Below, piece after piece: positions 16,285 through 25,397 of a stretch of 64,000 nucleotides of DNA (position 1 is its first letter; each line of letters starts with the position of its first letter). The notes under the pieces were generated by a model. That model saw only the letters and a program-made list of their open reading frames with translations. It made no database searches and had not been told where the DNA came from. The stretch comes from Bacillus_P idriensis_A. Lineage in GTDB: Bacteria; Bacillota; Bacilli; Bacillales; Bacillaceae. The stretch lies in the NCBI RefSeq assembly GCF_050483325.1, contig NZ_JBCMYF010000035.1:145486-209485 (forward strand), read 5' to 3'. The translations under genes were made by a program, and so were the position numbers.

Positions 16285-17199
16285 TCACACCTGTTTAGAT
16301 ACATAATGCGAGAATTTACCGTATCCAACCCTATCATAATGTTCATTCAGAATTTTACGTATTGTCTTTTTAGATTGGATTATTTCACACCAATCATGAA
16401 TTTGGTCGGTTGTCATCTTTCTATCTGGAAACAACAATCTGAATTCTTCAATGTTGCGGAGGACGGCGGGTAAATACGCTTCTCTCAGTTGACATTTGTC
16501 ACATGTAAAATATGACCGCTTTAAAGAGGAATAACGAGAATGACAAGACCTGTAAACAACCCCCTTCCCGACTAAATCATACTCATACTCCGGCAGGCGC
16601 TCAAAAGGAGATTTCTCCAGGTGAAGTGCCAAAAGCTTCTCCGCAAGCTTCGAGTGAATTCCTTTCATGGTACCTTCATTATTCTTTTTTAATGTTTTTG
16701 CAAATCTGTTCAATTGAGAATGAAAAATGATAGGGTGTGAGGACGATGCTTGATAGAGGTGAAACCCAGGATTGATAAAAACCAGGATGGCTTCCACTGG
16801 AAACTGGAAAAGGTGTTCCTGCAGCAAGATTCTAAAAAGCGTATCGTTTCTCTTCAGCTGCAGCAAGGGATTTTTGACTTCTTTTTTTACTGAAGTGAGC
16901 CACTTTTCCTGATCCAGGTGATAGTCGCCTTCAAAGTTCTTCACTTCAAATAAGTAAAGTTTTTGAGGCGTAAGGTACAAGGAATCGATCTGGTAAGTTG
17001 TGAGGTTTGTCTGCAGGAGCAGATCACTCAGGATGATTCCGTTTCCCCGGTTTTGCTTGAGCCAGGTCTCAAACTGCTTTTCTCCTTCAAATCCTTTTTC
17101 AAGGTTAAGATAATGGCTTGTTTCTATTGCATTCAAATCCATTCGGCTATTCAGCCTCCGGTACATCAGCAGCTCTTTTAACTCGCAAAGATCTTTCAC
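16285..17199 (-). CDS. NERD domain-containing protein
   Basis: 304-aa protein with an N-terminal nuclease-related domain (about residues 35-150). GFEGEKQFETWL, QIDSLYLTPQKLYLFEVKN and NPLLQLKRND fit the NERD core (E, D, ExK of the restriction-nuclease fold). The C-terminal part has a CDKC pair after an earlier Cys-His stretch (SCHSRYSS), so a possible metal-binding site. The GTG start has AAAGGAGG eight bases upstream. Function is unknown; NERD proteins are often linked to DNA handling. It sits between the rib operon and ppiB, where I recall no NERD gene in B. subtilis. Confidence 0.82.
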   Translation of the reverse strand: MKDLCELKELLMYRRLNSRMDLNAIETSHYLNLEKGFEGEKQFETWLKQNRGNGIILSDLLLQTNLTTYQIDSLYLTPQKLYLFEVKNFEGDYHLDQEKWLTSVKKEVKNPLLQLKRNDTLFRILLQEHLFQFPVEAILVFINPGFHLYQASSSHPIIFHSQLNRFAKTLKKNNEGTMKGIHSKLAEKLLALHLEKSPFERLPEYEYDLVGKGVVYRSCHSRYSSLKRSYFTCDKCQLREAYLPAVLRNIEEFRLLFPDRKMTTDQIHDWCEIIQSKKTIRKILNEHYDRVGYGKFSHYVSKQV

Positions 17200-17333
17200 T
17201 TGTTATTACCTCCTTTTTTTCAGCGTATAACAAGAAGTAAATTCCATCAAATCCTAAAAACCGAATTTTCCGCGAATAAAAAAGCGCAGGCTCCGCTAAT
17301 GGTACTGAAGGAAACTGCCATAATAATGCATAT

Positions 17334-17364
17334 AAAAAAGCCGCCCCGCAAAGGACAGCTTTAA
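17334..17364 (-). terminator. Intrinsic terminator after ppiB
   Basis: Minus-strand stem AAGCTGTCC/GGGGCGGCTT with wobble pairs, followed by TTTTTT. It is just downstream of the ppiB stop. Confidence 0.7.
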
Positions 17365-17371
17365 ACCATTC

Positions 17372-17806
17372 TTATTCTTCCCAGACTTTAACTTCTTTCA
17401 TAACATCGCCTTGCTTGATTTTATAAATGTTGTCCAGGCCTTCAACCACTTGGCCGAAAACAGTGTGAACGCCATTTAAATGAGGCTGCGGCTCGTGAAC
17501 GATGAAGAACTGGCTGCCGCCTGTGTCTTTTCCTGCATGAGCCATTGATAATGCTCCTGCTACGTGCTTGTGAGGGTTTCCTGCTGTTTCACATTTAATA
17601 GAGTAGCCAGGGCCGCCAGCGCCTGTTCCCGTCGGATCTCCGCCTTGTGCAACAAAGCCCGGAATAACACGGTGGAAGTTTACTCCGTTGTAGAAGCCTT
17701 CGTTTGCAAGCTTCTCAAAGTTTTCAACTGTTTTTGGCGCTGCCTCAGGATAAAATTCGATCACTAATTGATCGCCATTTTCCATTGTAATTTGACCTTT
17801 TTTCAT
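17372..17806 (-). CDS. ppiB: Peptidyl-prolyl cis-trans isomerase B (cyclophilin)
   Basis: Cytosolic cyclophilin of 144 aa. It has the catalytic Arg in NFHRVIPGFVAQGGDPTG, the SMAHAGKDTGGSQFFI core, and LNGVHTVFGQVVEG near the C-terminus. There is no signal peptide. The ATG has AGGAGG upstream. It is monocistronic, divergent from ypuA as in B. subtilis. Confidence 0.96.
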   Translation of the reverse strand: MKKGQITMENGDQLVIEFYPEAAPKTVENFEKLANEGFYNGVNFHRVIPGFVAQGGDPTGTGAGGPGYSIKCETAGNPHKHVAGALSMAHAGKDTGGSQFFIVHEPQPHLNGVHTVFGQVVEGLDNIYKIKQGDVMKEVKVWEE

Positions 17807-17999
17807 ATGTATGAAACCTCCTGCTTCTTTTTTTCGTCTAATAGACTGAACGTTATTTATTCTACTATAATACGTTCAAGAAAGCCAAGGAGATCGTCTG
17901 CCGCCGCACCAAGAAGAGGCAACAGCCAAAAAACTCTGTCGCCAATCAGGAAAAAATACTATAATGAAGGTTGCTGTCATGAACTAAGGAGGTCTTTTT

Positions 18000-18881
18000 T
18001 TGAAAAAGATATTGGTTTCGATTATGGCATTTGCATTATTTGCTTTCCCGACAATCGGGCTTGCAGATGCAGCTGCCGGTGATAAAATTATCACACTCGG
18101 AAAGAACTTAACAGAAGAACAGAAGCAGTCTATGCTTAGCGAGATGGGCGCTGATGACAATTCACAGGTTATTGAAGTGACGAATGAAGAGGAACATAAA
18201 TATTTAGGAAACTACATTCCTAAAGCCCAGATTGGAACAAAGGCGATTTCATCATCAGCCATTACAATCGAAAAAAGCGGGTCAGGTCTTGAAGTAGATA
18301 CAAAAAATATTAATTGGGTAACAGACGAAATGTACTTGAATGCCCTGATGACAGCTGGTGTGAAGGATGCTACGATTCAGGTTACGGCTCCTTTTGAAGT
18401 TTCGGGAACAGCGGCACTGACCGGATTATTAAAAGCATACGAAGTTACTTCTGATGAAGCCATTCCAGAAGAAGTTAAGCAGGTGGCAAATGAAGAGCTT
18501 GTCAAAACAGCAGAGCTTGGAGATAAAGTCGGCGAAGAAAATGCGAGTGCGCTTATGGCGAAAATCAAAGAAGATATCGCAAGTAATGGCGTGCCAAAAA
18601 CAGATGCGGAATTCCGCGAATTAATTGAAAAAGCGGCAAGCGACCTTGGCATCACTCTGTCAGAAGAAGAAATTAACAGTCTTGTTGAATTGTTTAACAA
18701 AATGAAAGAAGTCAACGTTGACTGGGATCAAGTCGGACAGCAGCTTGATAAAGCAAAAGATAAGATTTCTAATTTTATAGATTCAGAGGAAGGACAAAAC
18801 TTCCTTGACCAGCTGAAGGAGTTTTTCATTGCCCTGTGGAATGCGATCATCTCTATTTTCAGCAATAAAGATAATGCATAA
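18000..18881 (+). CDS. ypuA: Exported DUF1002 protein YpuA
   Basis: 293-aa secreted protein of unknown function. A signal peptide (about residues 1-23, cleavage near GLADA) is followed by a DUF1002 region with QVTAPFEVSGTAALTGLLKA, which is typical of the family. The C-terminus is helical and acidic and ends in a hydrophobic amphipathic segment (FFIALWNAIISIF). The start is TTG with AAGGAGG upstream. A TATAAT lies about 30 bp upstream without an obvious -35. It is convergent with lysA. Confidence 0.88.
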   Translation: MKKILVSIMAFALFAFPTIGLADAAAGDKIITLGKNLTEEQKQSMLSEMGADDNSQVIEVTNEEEHKYLGNYIPKAQIGTKAISSSAITIEKSGSGLEVDTKNINWVTDEMYLNALMTAGVKDATIQVTAPFEVSGTAALTGLLKAYEVTSDEAIPEEVKQVANEELVKTAELGDKVGEENASALMAKIKEDIASNGVPKTDAEFRELIEKAASDLGITLSEEEINSLVELFNKMKEVNVDWDQVGQQLDKAKDKISNFIDSEEGQNFLDQLKEFFIALWNAIISIFSNKDNA

Positions 18882-18886
18882 CCCGT

Positions 18887-18918
18887 AAAAAAGACGAGCC
18901 CGCGGGCTCGTCTTTTTT
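18887..18918. terminator. Bidirectional terminator between ypuA and lysA
   Basis: Perfect palindrome AAAAGACGAGCCCG/CGGGCTCGTCTTTT with A and T runs on both flanks. Confidence 0.92.
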
Positions 18919-18923
18919 TTATC

Positions 18924-20246
18924 TTACCTTTGCGTCACTTTTGATTTTAATGGGAGATCAAGCGCAACTAAATCCTGATATGTTTCTCTTTTTATCACAA
19001 GCTGTTCATCCCCGTTTTCAGCAAAAACAACCGGCGGACGCGGAATGCGGTTATAATTGTTCGCCATGGAGTATCCGTATGCTCCAGTACAGAATACTGC
19101 CAGCAGATCGTCGGGGTTTGCTTTTGGAAGAGGCAGATCCCAAATCAGCATATCTCCGCTTTCGCAGCATTTTCCTGCGATTGAAACAGACTCATCATTT
19201 TTATCATTCATGCGGTTTGCAAGCGCCGCTTCATATTTTGCCTGATAGAGGGCAGGGCGAATGTTATCGCTCATTCCGCCGTCAACTGATACATACTTGC
19301 GGATATTCGGCACTTCTTTTTCAGACCCGATGGAATAGATGGTTGTTCCGGCATCGCCAACAAGTGAACGGCCCGGTTCAATCCAGATTTCCGGCATCGC
19401 AATGCCGCTTTCAGCCACAAGACCTTTTATGCTTTCAACGATTTTTTCAACATAATAAGTAGCCGGAAGCGGTTCATCCTCATCTGTATAGCGGATGCCA
19501 AACCCGCCGCCCAAGTTCACTACTTTAGGTTCATAGCTGAAGGTATCTCTCCAAAAGCTGACTTTGGTGAAGATTTTTTCTGCCGCAAGAACGAAACCGG
19601 TTGCATCAAAGATTTGTGATCCAATGTGGCAATGGTACCCGAGCATATTGAAGGCAGATGAAGAAAGTACAGTTTCCATCGCACGTTCTACTTGACCATT
19701 TTGCAGATCAAACCCAAATTTAGAATCTTCTTGACCAGTAGTTATATAGTCATGCGTATGCGCTTCTACTCCAGGAGTAACCCTGAGCAGAATCGGCACA
19801 ACTGTCTTTTCTTGTGCAGCAAGTTCTTTCAGAAGCTCTATTTCGTGAAAATTATCAACAACGATACAGCCTATTTTCAGCTTGATCGCCATTTTTAATT
19901 CTTCTTTACTTTTATTATTTCCATGAAAGTGGATTCTATCAGCCGGGAATCCCGCTGTAACAGCCGTATAAAGCTCTCCCCCTGAAACAACATCCAGTGA
20001 TAATCCCTCTTCTTCAACCAGCTGAAACATCGCAACGGATGAAAAGGCTTTGCTTGCATAGGCGACCTGCGCTTTTACTCCAAGCTTTTCAAATGCATTT
20101 TTAAAGCTTCTCGCACGGTCGCGAATAAGCGCAACATCATAGATGTACAAGGGTGTTCCATATTTCGCTGCCAGTCCGGCCGCATCGACTCCGCCGATTT
20201 CAAGATGATTCTGCTCGTTAACTTTACTGCTTCCATGTAAGAACAA
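18924..20246 (-). CDS. lysA: Diaminopimelate decarboxylase
   Basis: PLP enzyme that converts meso-diaminopimelate to lysine. The PLP lysine is in VAYASKAFSS and the active-site HFHGNNKS is present. The partner-subunit Cys motif is CCESGDMLIWD, and FCTGAYGYSMANNYN ends the barrel-proximal C-terminal domain. I use the TTG at 20246, which has AGAGGGA eight bases upstream and gives 440 aa, as expected. The frame is open 23 codons further without homology. No lysine riboswitch is visible upstream. Confidence 0.95.
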   Translation of the reverse strand: MFLHGSSKVNEQNHLEIGGVDAAGLAAKYGTPLYIYDVALIRDRARSFKNAFEKLGVKAQVAYASKAFSSVAMFQLVEEEGLSLDVVSGGELYTAVTAGFPADRIHFHGNNKSKEELKMAIKLKIGCIVVDNFHEIELLKELAAQEKTVVPILLRVTPGVEAHTHDYITTGQEDSKFGFDLQNGQVERAMETVLSSSAFNMLGYHCHIGSQIFDATGFVLAAEKIFTKVSFWRDTFSYEPKVVNLGGGFGIRYTDEDEPLPATYYVEKIVESIKGLVAESGIAMPEIWIEPGRSLVGDAGTTIYSIGSEKEVPNIRKYVSVDGGMSDNIRPALYQAKYEAALANRMNDKNDESVSIAGKCCESGDMLIWDLPLPKANPDDLLAVFCTGAYGYSMANNYNRIPRPPVVFAENGDEQLVIKRETYQDLVALDLPLKSKVTQR

Positions 20247-20384
20247 TTTAACATTCCCTCTTTCATCTCGGGTAAAAAGGACAAAAAGACAGTCGCTGAC
20301 ACGTGGCTTTAACAACTGTCCTTTTATTCGTTTCCTTCAGGTAAATTAAACTTACAATATCACAAAAGCCATGTACTTTCAATC

Positions 20385-21860
20385 TCAGCGAGGCTGTTTT
20401 CTCACATTTTGGGGATGAACAATACTAGGCCTGATTTTCGCTCCAGGCACAGATGTGCGGATAAGAATCTGCCAGAACGCCTTCGGATTAAATGGAAGGA
20501 ACGGCCATAGGTATGGCGTATTCAGAGAGCGGATGTGCGTCAGGAATAAAAAGATGGCGGTTGCGCCAATGACCAGTCCTTCTGCCTTGAATAAAGCAAC
20601 TGACAGCAGCAGGACAAGCCGCATCATTTTATTGGCGATGCTGAGCTCATAGCTTGGGGTGGCAAACGTGCCGATGGCAGCAATGGCCACATATAAAATG
20701 ACTTCCGGTACAAAAAGTCCCACATCAATTGCAATTTGTCCGATCAATGCCGCTGCAATTAATCCCATTGCAACAGAAAGAGCGGTTGGTGTATGGATGG
20801 CTGCCATCCTTAAAAATTCGATCCCCAGATCCGCCATGAATATTTGCACGACAATCGGTATATTCTTTTGCTCATTAGGCCCGATATAGGCAATGTTCTC
20901 CGGCAATAAAGAAGGCTGAAGCACATACATAAACCACAAAGGAACGATTAGGATTGAACCGATAATCCCAAGGAAGCGAACCCACCTTAAAAACGTTCCG
21001 ACAGCAGGCGCCTGGCGGTACTCTTCTGCATGCTGCACATGATGGAAAAAGGTTGTCGGGGTAATAATCACACTTGGCGATGTATCCACAATAATTAATA
21101 CATGGCCTTCTAATAAATGATTGGCTGCTACATCCGCCCGCTCAGTATATCTGACAAGCGGAAAAGGATTATACCCCTGCTTGACCAAAAATTCTTCGAC
21201 CGTTTTATCAGCCATAGTCAGACCATCAATTTTAATTGTTTCAAGTTCTTTTTTAACTACTTCTATCAAATTTGGGTCAGCGACATCTTCTATGTAACAA
21301 AGACAGATATCCGTTTTAGAACGCTCACCGACCTTCATCATCGAATACCTTAAGCGTTCATCCCTGATTCTTCTTCGGATAAGCGCTGTATTCACAATGA
21401 TATTCTCTACAAATCCGTCTCTTGATCCCCTTACGACTTTTTCAGTATCCGGTTCCTCAGGATTTCTGCCGGGATAGCTCCTTACATCGACAACCAGCCC
21501 GTAATCGCACCCTTCAATCATAAAGACAACAAGGCCTGAGAGTACTTGATCAACCGCTTCATCGATCGTTTTGATCCTTTGAACCTGCTGATTCACTAAG
21601 CGGTTTTCTACGATTTCGTTTACTTTCATCTTCTCGTGTTCATAATCATTTATTTCAATTATTTCTTTTAAAAGCTGAATGATGTAGGAGGTATCGCAAA
21701 GTCCATTGACATAATATAAATTCACGCCAATGCCCATTACAGTAATTTTTCGGACACCTAAGTCAAAACTCTGATTTAACCCTACATGATTTTTAAAATA
21801 ATTCTCATTTACAACGAGCTTAGGAGAGATTGATGTCTTTTGTTTCACGTTTTCGCTCAT
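20385..21860 (-). CDS. spoVAF: Stage V sporulation protein AF
   Basis: GerA-family membrane protein encoded at the end of the spoVA operon and implicated in germination. It has a large N-terminal soluble domain (about 1-290) and then about five transmembrane helices. GVNLYYVNGLCD and the PGRNPEEPDTEKVVRGSRDGF-type segment mark the family. I prefer the ATG at 21860, 11 bases after AAGGAG, giving 491 aa; a TTG seven codons earlier is possible. It overlaps the spoVAEa end by 41 bp in another frame. Confidence 0.93.
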   Translation of the reverse strand: MSENVKQKTSISPKLVVNENYFKNHVGLNQSFDLGVRKITVMGIGVNLYYVNGLCDTSYIIQLLKEIIEINDYEHEKMKVNEIVENRLVNQQVQRIKTIDEAVDQVLSGLVVFMIEGCDYGLVVDVRSYPGRNPEEPDTEKVVRGSRDGFVENIIVNTALIRRRIRDERLRYSMMKVGERSKTDICLCYIEDVADPNLIEVVKKELETIKIDGLTMADKTVEEFLVKQGYNPFPLVRYTERADVAANHLLEGHVLIIVDTSPSVIITPTTFFHHVQHAEEYRQAPAVGTFLRWVRFLGIIGSILIVPLWFMYVLQPSLLPENIAYIGPNEQKNIPIVVQIFMADLGIEFLRMAAIHTPTALSVAMGLIAAALIGQIAIDVGLFVPEVILYVAIAAIGTFATPSYELSIANKMMRLVLLLSVALFKAEGLVIGATAIFLFLTHIRSLNTPYLWPFLPFNPKAFWQILIRTSVPGAKIRPSIVHPQNVRKQPR

Positions 21861-22425
21861 CTGCCATGCCGCTCCTTTCAAGAATCAGTTCTACCGCCTT
21901 CATAGTTATCGGTGACCCATGATCTAAACTGTCTTTACGGGCCATTTTACCGATGTCCCCAATCCCGACAATGATCGGTACATCCAGTTTGTCAAGGCAA
22001 TACACCGTATCTCCAGTCATTTTTCCCACTTCAAATTCACGGATGCCGCTCTTATCCACTCCGTACTCAGAGACAAGTCCGTCACGGTCAATGGAAACGT
22101 CAATATTCGTCCACTCTGATCCGTGCGTTTTTGCTGCAACTGCGATTACACCAAGCACATCAACCTGCGGATGTTCCGCCACGTACTGCATGGCTCTTTC
22201 ACCTGGTCCCTCTTCTAATAAACCGCAATCATCAAACATGACAAAAACAGGGTCGTAAGGGGTTTTCAAAATTAACTTCACAATCTCAGGCCCCGTTAAA
22301 AAAGTTGGATTGCCTTTTGACTGAGAGATGCACCGCCCGCCGATCTGCTTTGCAGCATACGCAATGGTTTTAGCTGCATAAACATCCCCGTCTGTTACTA
22401 ATATGACCCTTCTCGTTTCTGTCAT
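21820..22425 (-). CDS. spoVAEA: Stage V sporulation protein AEa
   Basis: 201-aa soluble protein of the spoVA operon. It opens with RRVILVTDGDVYAAKTIAYAA and contains PVFVMFDDCGLLEEGPGE and VGIGDIGKMARKD, all typical of SpoVAEa. There is no membrane segment. The role is in the SpoVA dipicolinate channel system, though its exact activity is not known. It starts 10 bp after spoVAEb. Confidence 0.94.
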   Translation of the reverse strand: MTETRRVILVTDGDVYAAKTIAYAAKQIGGRCISQSKGNPTFLTGPEIVKLILKTPYDPVFVMFDDCGLLEEGPGERAMQYVAEHPQVDVLGVIAVAAKTHGSEWTNIDVSIDRDGLVSEYGVDKSGIREFEVGKMTGDTVYCLDKLDVPIIVGIGDIGKMARKDSLDHGSPITMKAVELILERSGMADERKRETKDINLS

Positions 22426-22434
22426 TGGATGATC

Positions 22435-22785
22435 TTATCCTTTCGGCTTGAAAATAATTGCTACAAAAAATGCAAAGACAATTGCTGAAGAAATCCCCGC
22501 TGATGTCAATTCAAAAATTCCGATTCCGATTCCAATAATGCCGTGTTCATCTGCCTGATGCATTGCACCATGAAGCAAAGAATGTCCGAAGCTTGTAATG
22601 GGAACAGTTGCCCCTGCCCCGGCAAATTTAATAAAATTATCATAGATCCCAAAGCCGTCAAGAATGGCACCAGCTACAACAAACGAACTCATGACATGAG
22701 CCGGTGTCAATTTTGCCACGTCTAGGAGCAGCTGGCCGATGACGCATATTGCTCCCCCTACTACAAAAGCTATTAAGTATTCCAT
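22435..22785 (-). CDS. spoVAEB: Stage V sporulation protein AEb
   Basis: 116-aa membrane protein of the SpoVAC/SpoVAEb family, part of the channel that moves Ca-dipicolinate into the forespore and out during germination. It has about four helices, with DGFGIYDNFIKFAGAGATVP in the centre. Its start overlaps the spoVAD stop by one base. It resembles spoVAC in the same operon (FGIYDR...FAGAGSAVPVTGF), indicating an ancient duplication. Confidence 0.94.
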   Translation of the reverse strand: MEYLIAFVVGGAICVIGQLLLDVAKLTPAHVMSSFVVAGAILDGFGIYDNFIKFAGAGATVPITSFGHSLLHGAMHQADEHGIIGIGIGIFELTSAGISSAIVFAFFVAIIFKPKG

Positions 22786-23807
22786 TATCCGATCACACCC
22801 CTGTTCACACGTTCAAACACTACGCCATGAGCTATAGTCGGTATCGACTCTTTTTGCTGAATCATTGTCGGACTAAGCAGTGCACCTGTTGCAACAACCA
22901 TCACACGATTAAGGTTTCCGCTTTTCAGTTCATTAAAAATGTGGCTGTAAGTGACAACTGCAGAACACCCGCATCCGCTTCCGCCTGCAAAAACATTTTG
23001 ATCAGGGCGGTAAATCATCAATCCGCAGTCATTATGATTTGCATACACGTCGTAGCCCTCTTCTTTCAGCAGGTCCTTTAGAATCGGGCTTCCGACAGAT
23101 GCCAAATCTCCTGTCACAATCAAATCGTAATCTTCAGGCTTCGTGTTCAAATCTTTAAAATGCTGTGCGATCGTATCGGCAGCTGCGGGCGCCATCGCGG
23201 ACCCCATATCAAATGGGTCTGTAATCCCAAGATCTGCCACTCTTCCTATCGTTGCCGAAGTAATCATAATGTCACTCGGATCACGGCTTACGATGACAGC
23301 CCCTGAGCCTGAAATGGTGGATTGTGCCGTATCCGGTTTTTGCCCGCCATATTCTGTTGGATAACGAAATTGTCTTTCAGCTGTTGCATTATGGCTGCTC
23401 GTAGCTGCCATTACGCGATTTGCAAATCCCCCGTCTACAAGCGCTGAGCTTACAGCAAGCGTTTCCATTGATGTTGAACAGGCACCGAACATACATAGAA
23501 AAGGAATCTTATTTTGTCTGGCTGTATAATTTGCCGTCACGTTTTGGTTTAATAGATCTCCAGCAAGGAAAAAGTCGATGTCCTCTTTCGTATAATTTCC
23601 TTTTTTCAACGCATGTTCAATCGCATCTTCCATTAAACGCCTTTCCGCAAGCTCCCAATTATCCTGATCACAGTGAAGATTATCATACGTTTTGTCATAT
23701 AATTTCCCAAATGGCCCATCAGCTTCTTTCGGACCGACAGCAGTACCGCTAGCCTGCACGTAAATCTGATTCTCAAATTGCCATGTCTGCTTTCCAGTCA
23801 ACCTCAT
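22785..23807 (-). CDS. spoVAD: Stage V sporulation protein AD
   Basis: 340-aa thiolase-fold protein that binds dipicolinic acid in the SpoVA complex. It has GACSTSMETLAVSSALVD at the position of the thiolase active-site loop and GGSGCGCSAVVTYSH near the C-terminus. It is soluble, with GAGGTG upstream of the ATG. Confidence 0.96.
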   Translation of the reverse strand: MRLTGKQTWQFENQIYVQASGTAVGPKEADGPFGKLYDKTYDNLHCDQDNWELAERRLMEDAIEHALKKGNYTKEDIDFFLAGDLLNQNVTANYTARQNKIPFLCMFGACSTSMETLAVSSALVDGGFANRVMAATSSHNATAERQFRYPTEYGGQKPDTAQSTISGSGAVIVSRDPSDIMITSATIGRVADLGITDPFDMGSAMAPAAADTIAQHFKDLNTKPEDYDLIVTGDLASVGSPILKDLLKEEGYDVYANHNDCGLMIYRPDQNVFAGGSGCGCSAVVTYSHIFNELKSGNLNRVMVVATGALLSPTMIQQKESIPTIAHGVVFERVNRGVIG

Positions 23808-23825
23808 TGCAAAGACACCTCCTCG

Positions 23826-24281
23826 TTAAAATGCCAAACCATATAGATACCGGATAATTCCAACAACGTACGCAGCAACAACCCCAAAAACAATAACTGA
23901 GCCTGCCAGTTTAAACATGTTCGTAGCCACACCGAGAACTAATCCCTCACTGCGGTGCTCAAGTGCCGCACTTGTCATGGAGTTTGCAAATCCAGTAACA
24001 GGAACAGCTGACCCCGCACCGGCAAACTGTCCGATGCGGTCATAAATACCAAAGCCAGTCAGCAGTGCTGAAATGAGAATTAAAGTGGCTACAGTCGGGT
24101 TCCCCGCTGTTTTTTCAGTAAAATCAAAAAAGGTCATATACATATTCTGGATAGCCTGCCCTAAGGTGCAAATCAGGCCTCCAACAACGAAAGCCTTTAT
24201 GCAGTTCAAAAGATAAGGCGGTTTAGGCTGATAGGTTTTTATGTTGTTTTTATAATCGTCTTTCAATTTTGAGGTACTCAT
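23826..24281 (-). CDS. spoVAC: Stage V sporulation protein AC
   Basis: 151-aa membrane protein, a mechanosensitive-channel-like component of the SpoVA system. A short cytoplasmic N-terminus (KLKDDYKNNIKTYQPKPPYL) precedes about four helices containing GFGIYDRIGQFAGAGSAVP. GAGGAG lies upstream of the start. Confidence 0.95.
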   Translation of the reverse strand: MSTSKLKDDYKNNIKTYQPKPPYLLNCIKAFVVGGLICTLGQAIQNMYMTFFDFTEKTAGNPTVATLILISALLTGFGIYDRIGQFAGAGSAVPVTGFANSMTSAALEHRSEGLVLGVATNMFKLAGSVIVFGVVAAYVVGIIRYLYGLAF

Positions 24282-24300
24282 TTCTTTCTCCTCTCATGTC

Positions 24301-24723
24301 TTATTGGTCAACAAAATAAAGCCAGTGAAACAGTGAGCCTGCTACTTTGCCAAAAACGATGGCCATCAAAAGAATCACGATTTTATCAGCAATTCCAATC
24401 CGCTTAGCCATAATTGGAAAGACATTTAAAACTTCTGTCAGCGCGGCTGCAAGCATTCCGATAAAAATTCCATTAATTAATCCAATCGGCACCAGAAAAT
24501 ACTCTGATAAATATAGCTTGGAGTCTCTGAGACTTAACCAGCCCCCAGTAATGGCACCGGCTACGATGGCCCATTCATAAGCTTGAATCAGATCAACTGT
24601 TTTTGTCAGCTGCGTTAACCTCGGTATGATGCCGAGCACAGTTAAAAAGGCTACAAAGCCAGAGCCGACTGCAAGACCTCCCGAGAGTCCGATGAAAATG
24701 GTGAACAGAATATTAATTGTCAT
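24301..24723 (-). CDS. spoVAB: Stage V sporulation protein AB
   Basis: 140-aa integral membrane protein with four to five helices, and the segments GLSGGLAVGSGFVAFLTVLG and RLTQLTKT. I prefer the ATG at 24723 over the preceding TTG. Its start overlaps the end of spoVAA by 11 bp. Essential for the spoVA function in B. subtilis; molecular role unclear. Confidence 0.93.
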   Translation of the reverse strand: MTINILFTIFIGLSGGLAVGSGFVAFLTVLGIIPRLTQLTKTVDLIQAYEWAIVAGAITGGWLSLRDSKLYLSEYFLVPIGLINGIFIGMLAAALTEVLNVFPIMAKRIGIADKIVILLMAIVFGKVAGSLFHWLYFVDQ

Positions 24724-25333
24724 CAATTTTCTTCATGCTCTCTTTATTTTCTTTCATAGATACGTACATATCCATATCAAGCTGATAGTTGAACATTTCT
24801 ACCTCAAGAGGACTTGGCTCTTCATTAATTCTTTTCTTGAAAAGGTGATTGAAGAAAAGAATCATCCCTAATCCGAGGCCAATTGAATATGGAACCTGCA
24901 GGAGAAGAGGATGTTCTGATGTCTCACCTGTGATAATGGTATAAAGACGCTTATGCACAAGCTGCATGCTGACATCTTCGTGAAAATTCATAATCGCGAG
25001 AGCTGCACCCACAAATAGCAGCAGCCAGACGAGCGCGAATAAAACAGGAGAATACGTCTTCTTTTGATAGACAATTTCAACAATCGTCTGTGCCGGTCCA
25101 ACTGCCTGAACATCTATATCAGGATCTGTTTTATGTACTTCAGACAGCACGCGCATGACATCAATCACAACAATGTTTTTGTCGCTGGGCTGTACTTTGT
25201 GGACCTCAAGTTCTCCAATCATGCCGCGAAGCTGCTCTCCGGCAACTATCTGAGCAATCTTAGAGACGGTTATACAATCGTCCGGATGGACTTGTACGCG
25301 ATGACGCAGTCTGATGTACACCGTTTTTTCCAT
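24713..25333 (-). CDS. spoVAA: Stage V sporulation protein AA
   Basis: 206-aa protein with a soluble N-terminal domain (EKTVYIRLRHRVQVHPDD start) and two hydrophobic helices at about 95-115 and 145-165. First gene of the seven-gene spoVA operon. The ATG at 25333 has AGGAAGTG upstream. A sigma-G promoter sits 35-64 bp upstream. Confidence 0.94.
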   Translation of the reverse strand: MEKTVYIRLRHRVQVHPDDCITVSKIAQIVAGEQLRGMIGELEVHKVQPSDKNIVVIDVMRVLSEVHKTDPDIDVQAVGPAQTIVEIVYQKKTYSPVLFALVWLLLFVGAALAIMNFHEDVSMQLVHKRLYTIITGETSEHPLLLQVPYSIGLGLGMILFFNHLFKKRINEEPSPLEVEMFNYQLDMDMYVSMKENKESMKKIDDN

Positions 25334-25367
25334 CACATTTCACTTCCTGAAAATAGGATTGTATCTG

Positions 25368-25397
25368 TAGTATGCATTGGAAGAATTTATATCATGC
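25368..25397 (-). promoter_or_regulatory. Sigma-G promoter of the spoVA operon
   Basis: On the minus strand GCATG is followed after 18 bp by CATACTA. This is essentially the full sigma-G consensus with ideal spacing. Sigma-G control of spoVA is established in B. subtilis. Confidence 0.82.

Noticed and set aside
25064..25393. Upstream part of the 144-aa plus-strand ORF over spoVAA
   Set aside because: Antisense shadow of spoVAA; only the short intergenic end has protein-like composition.
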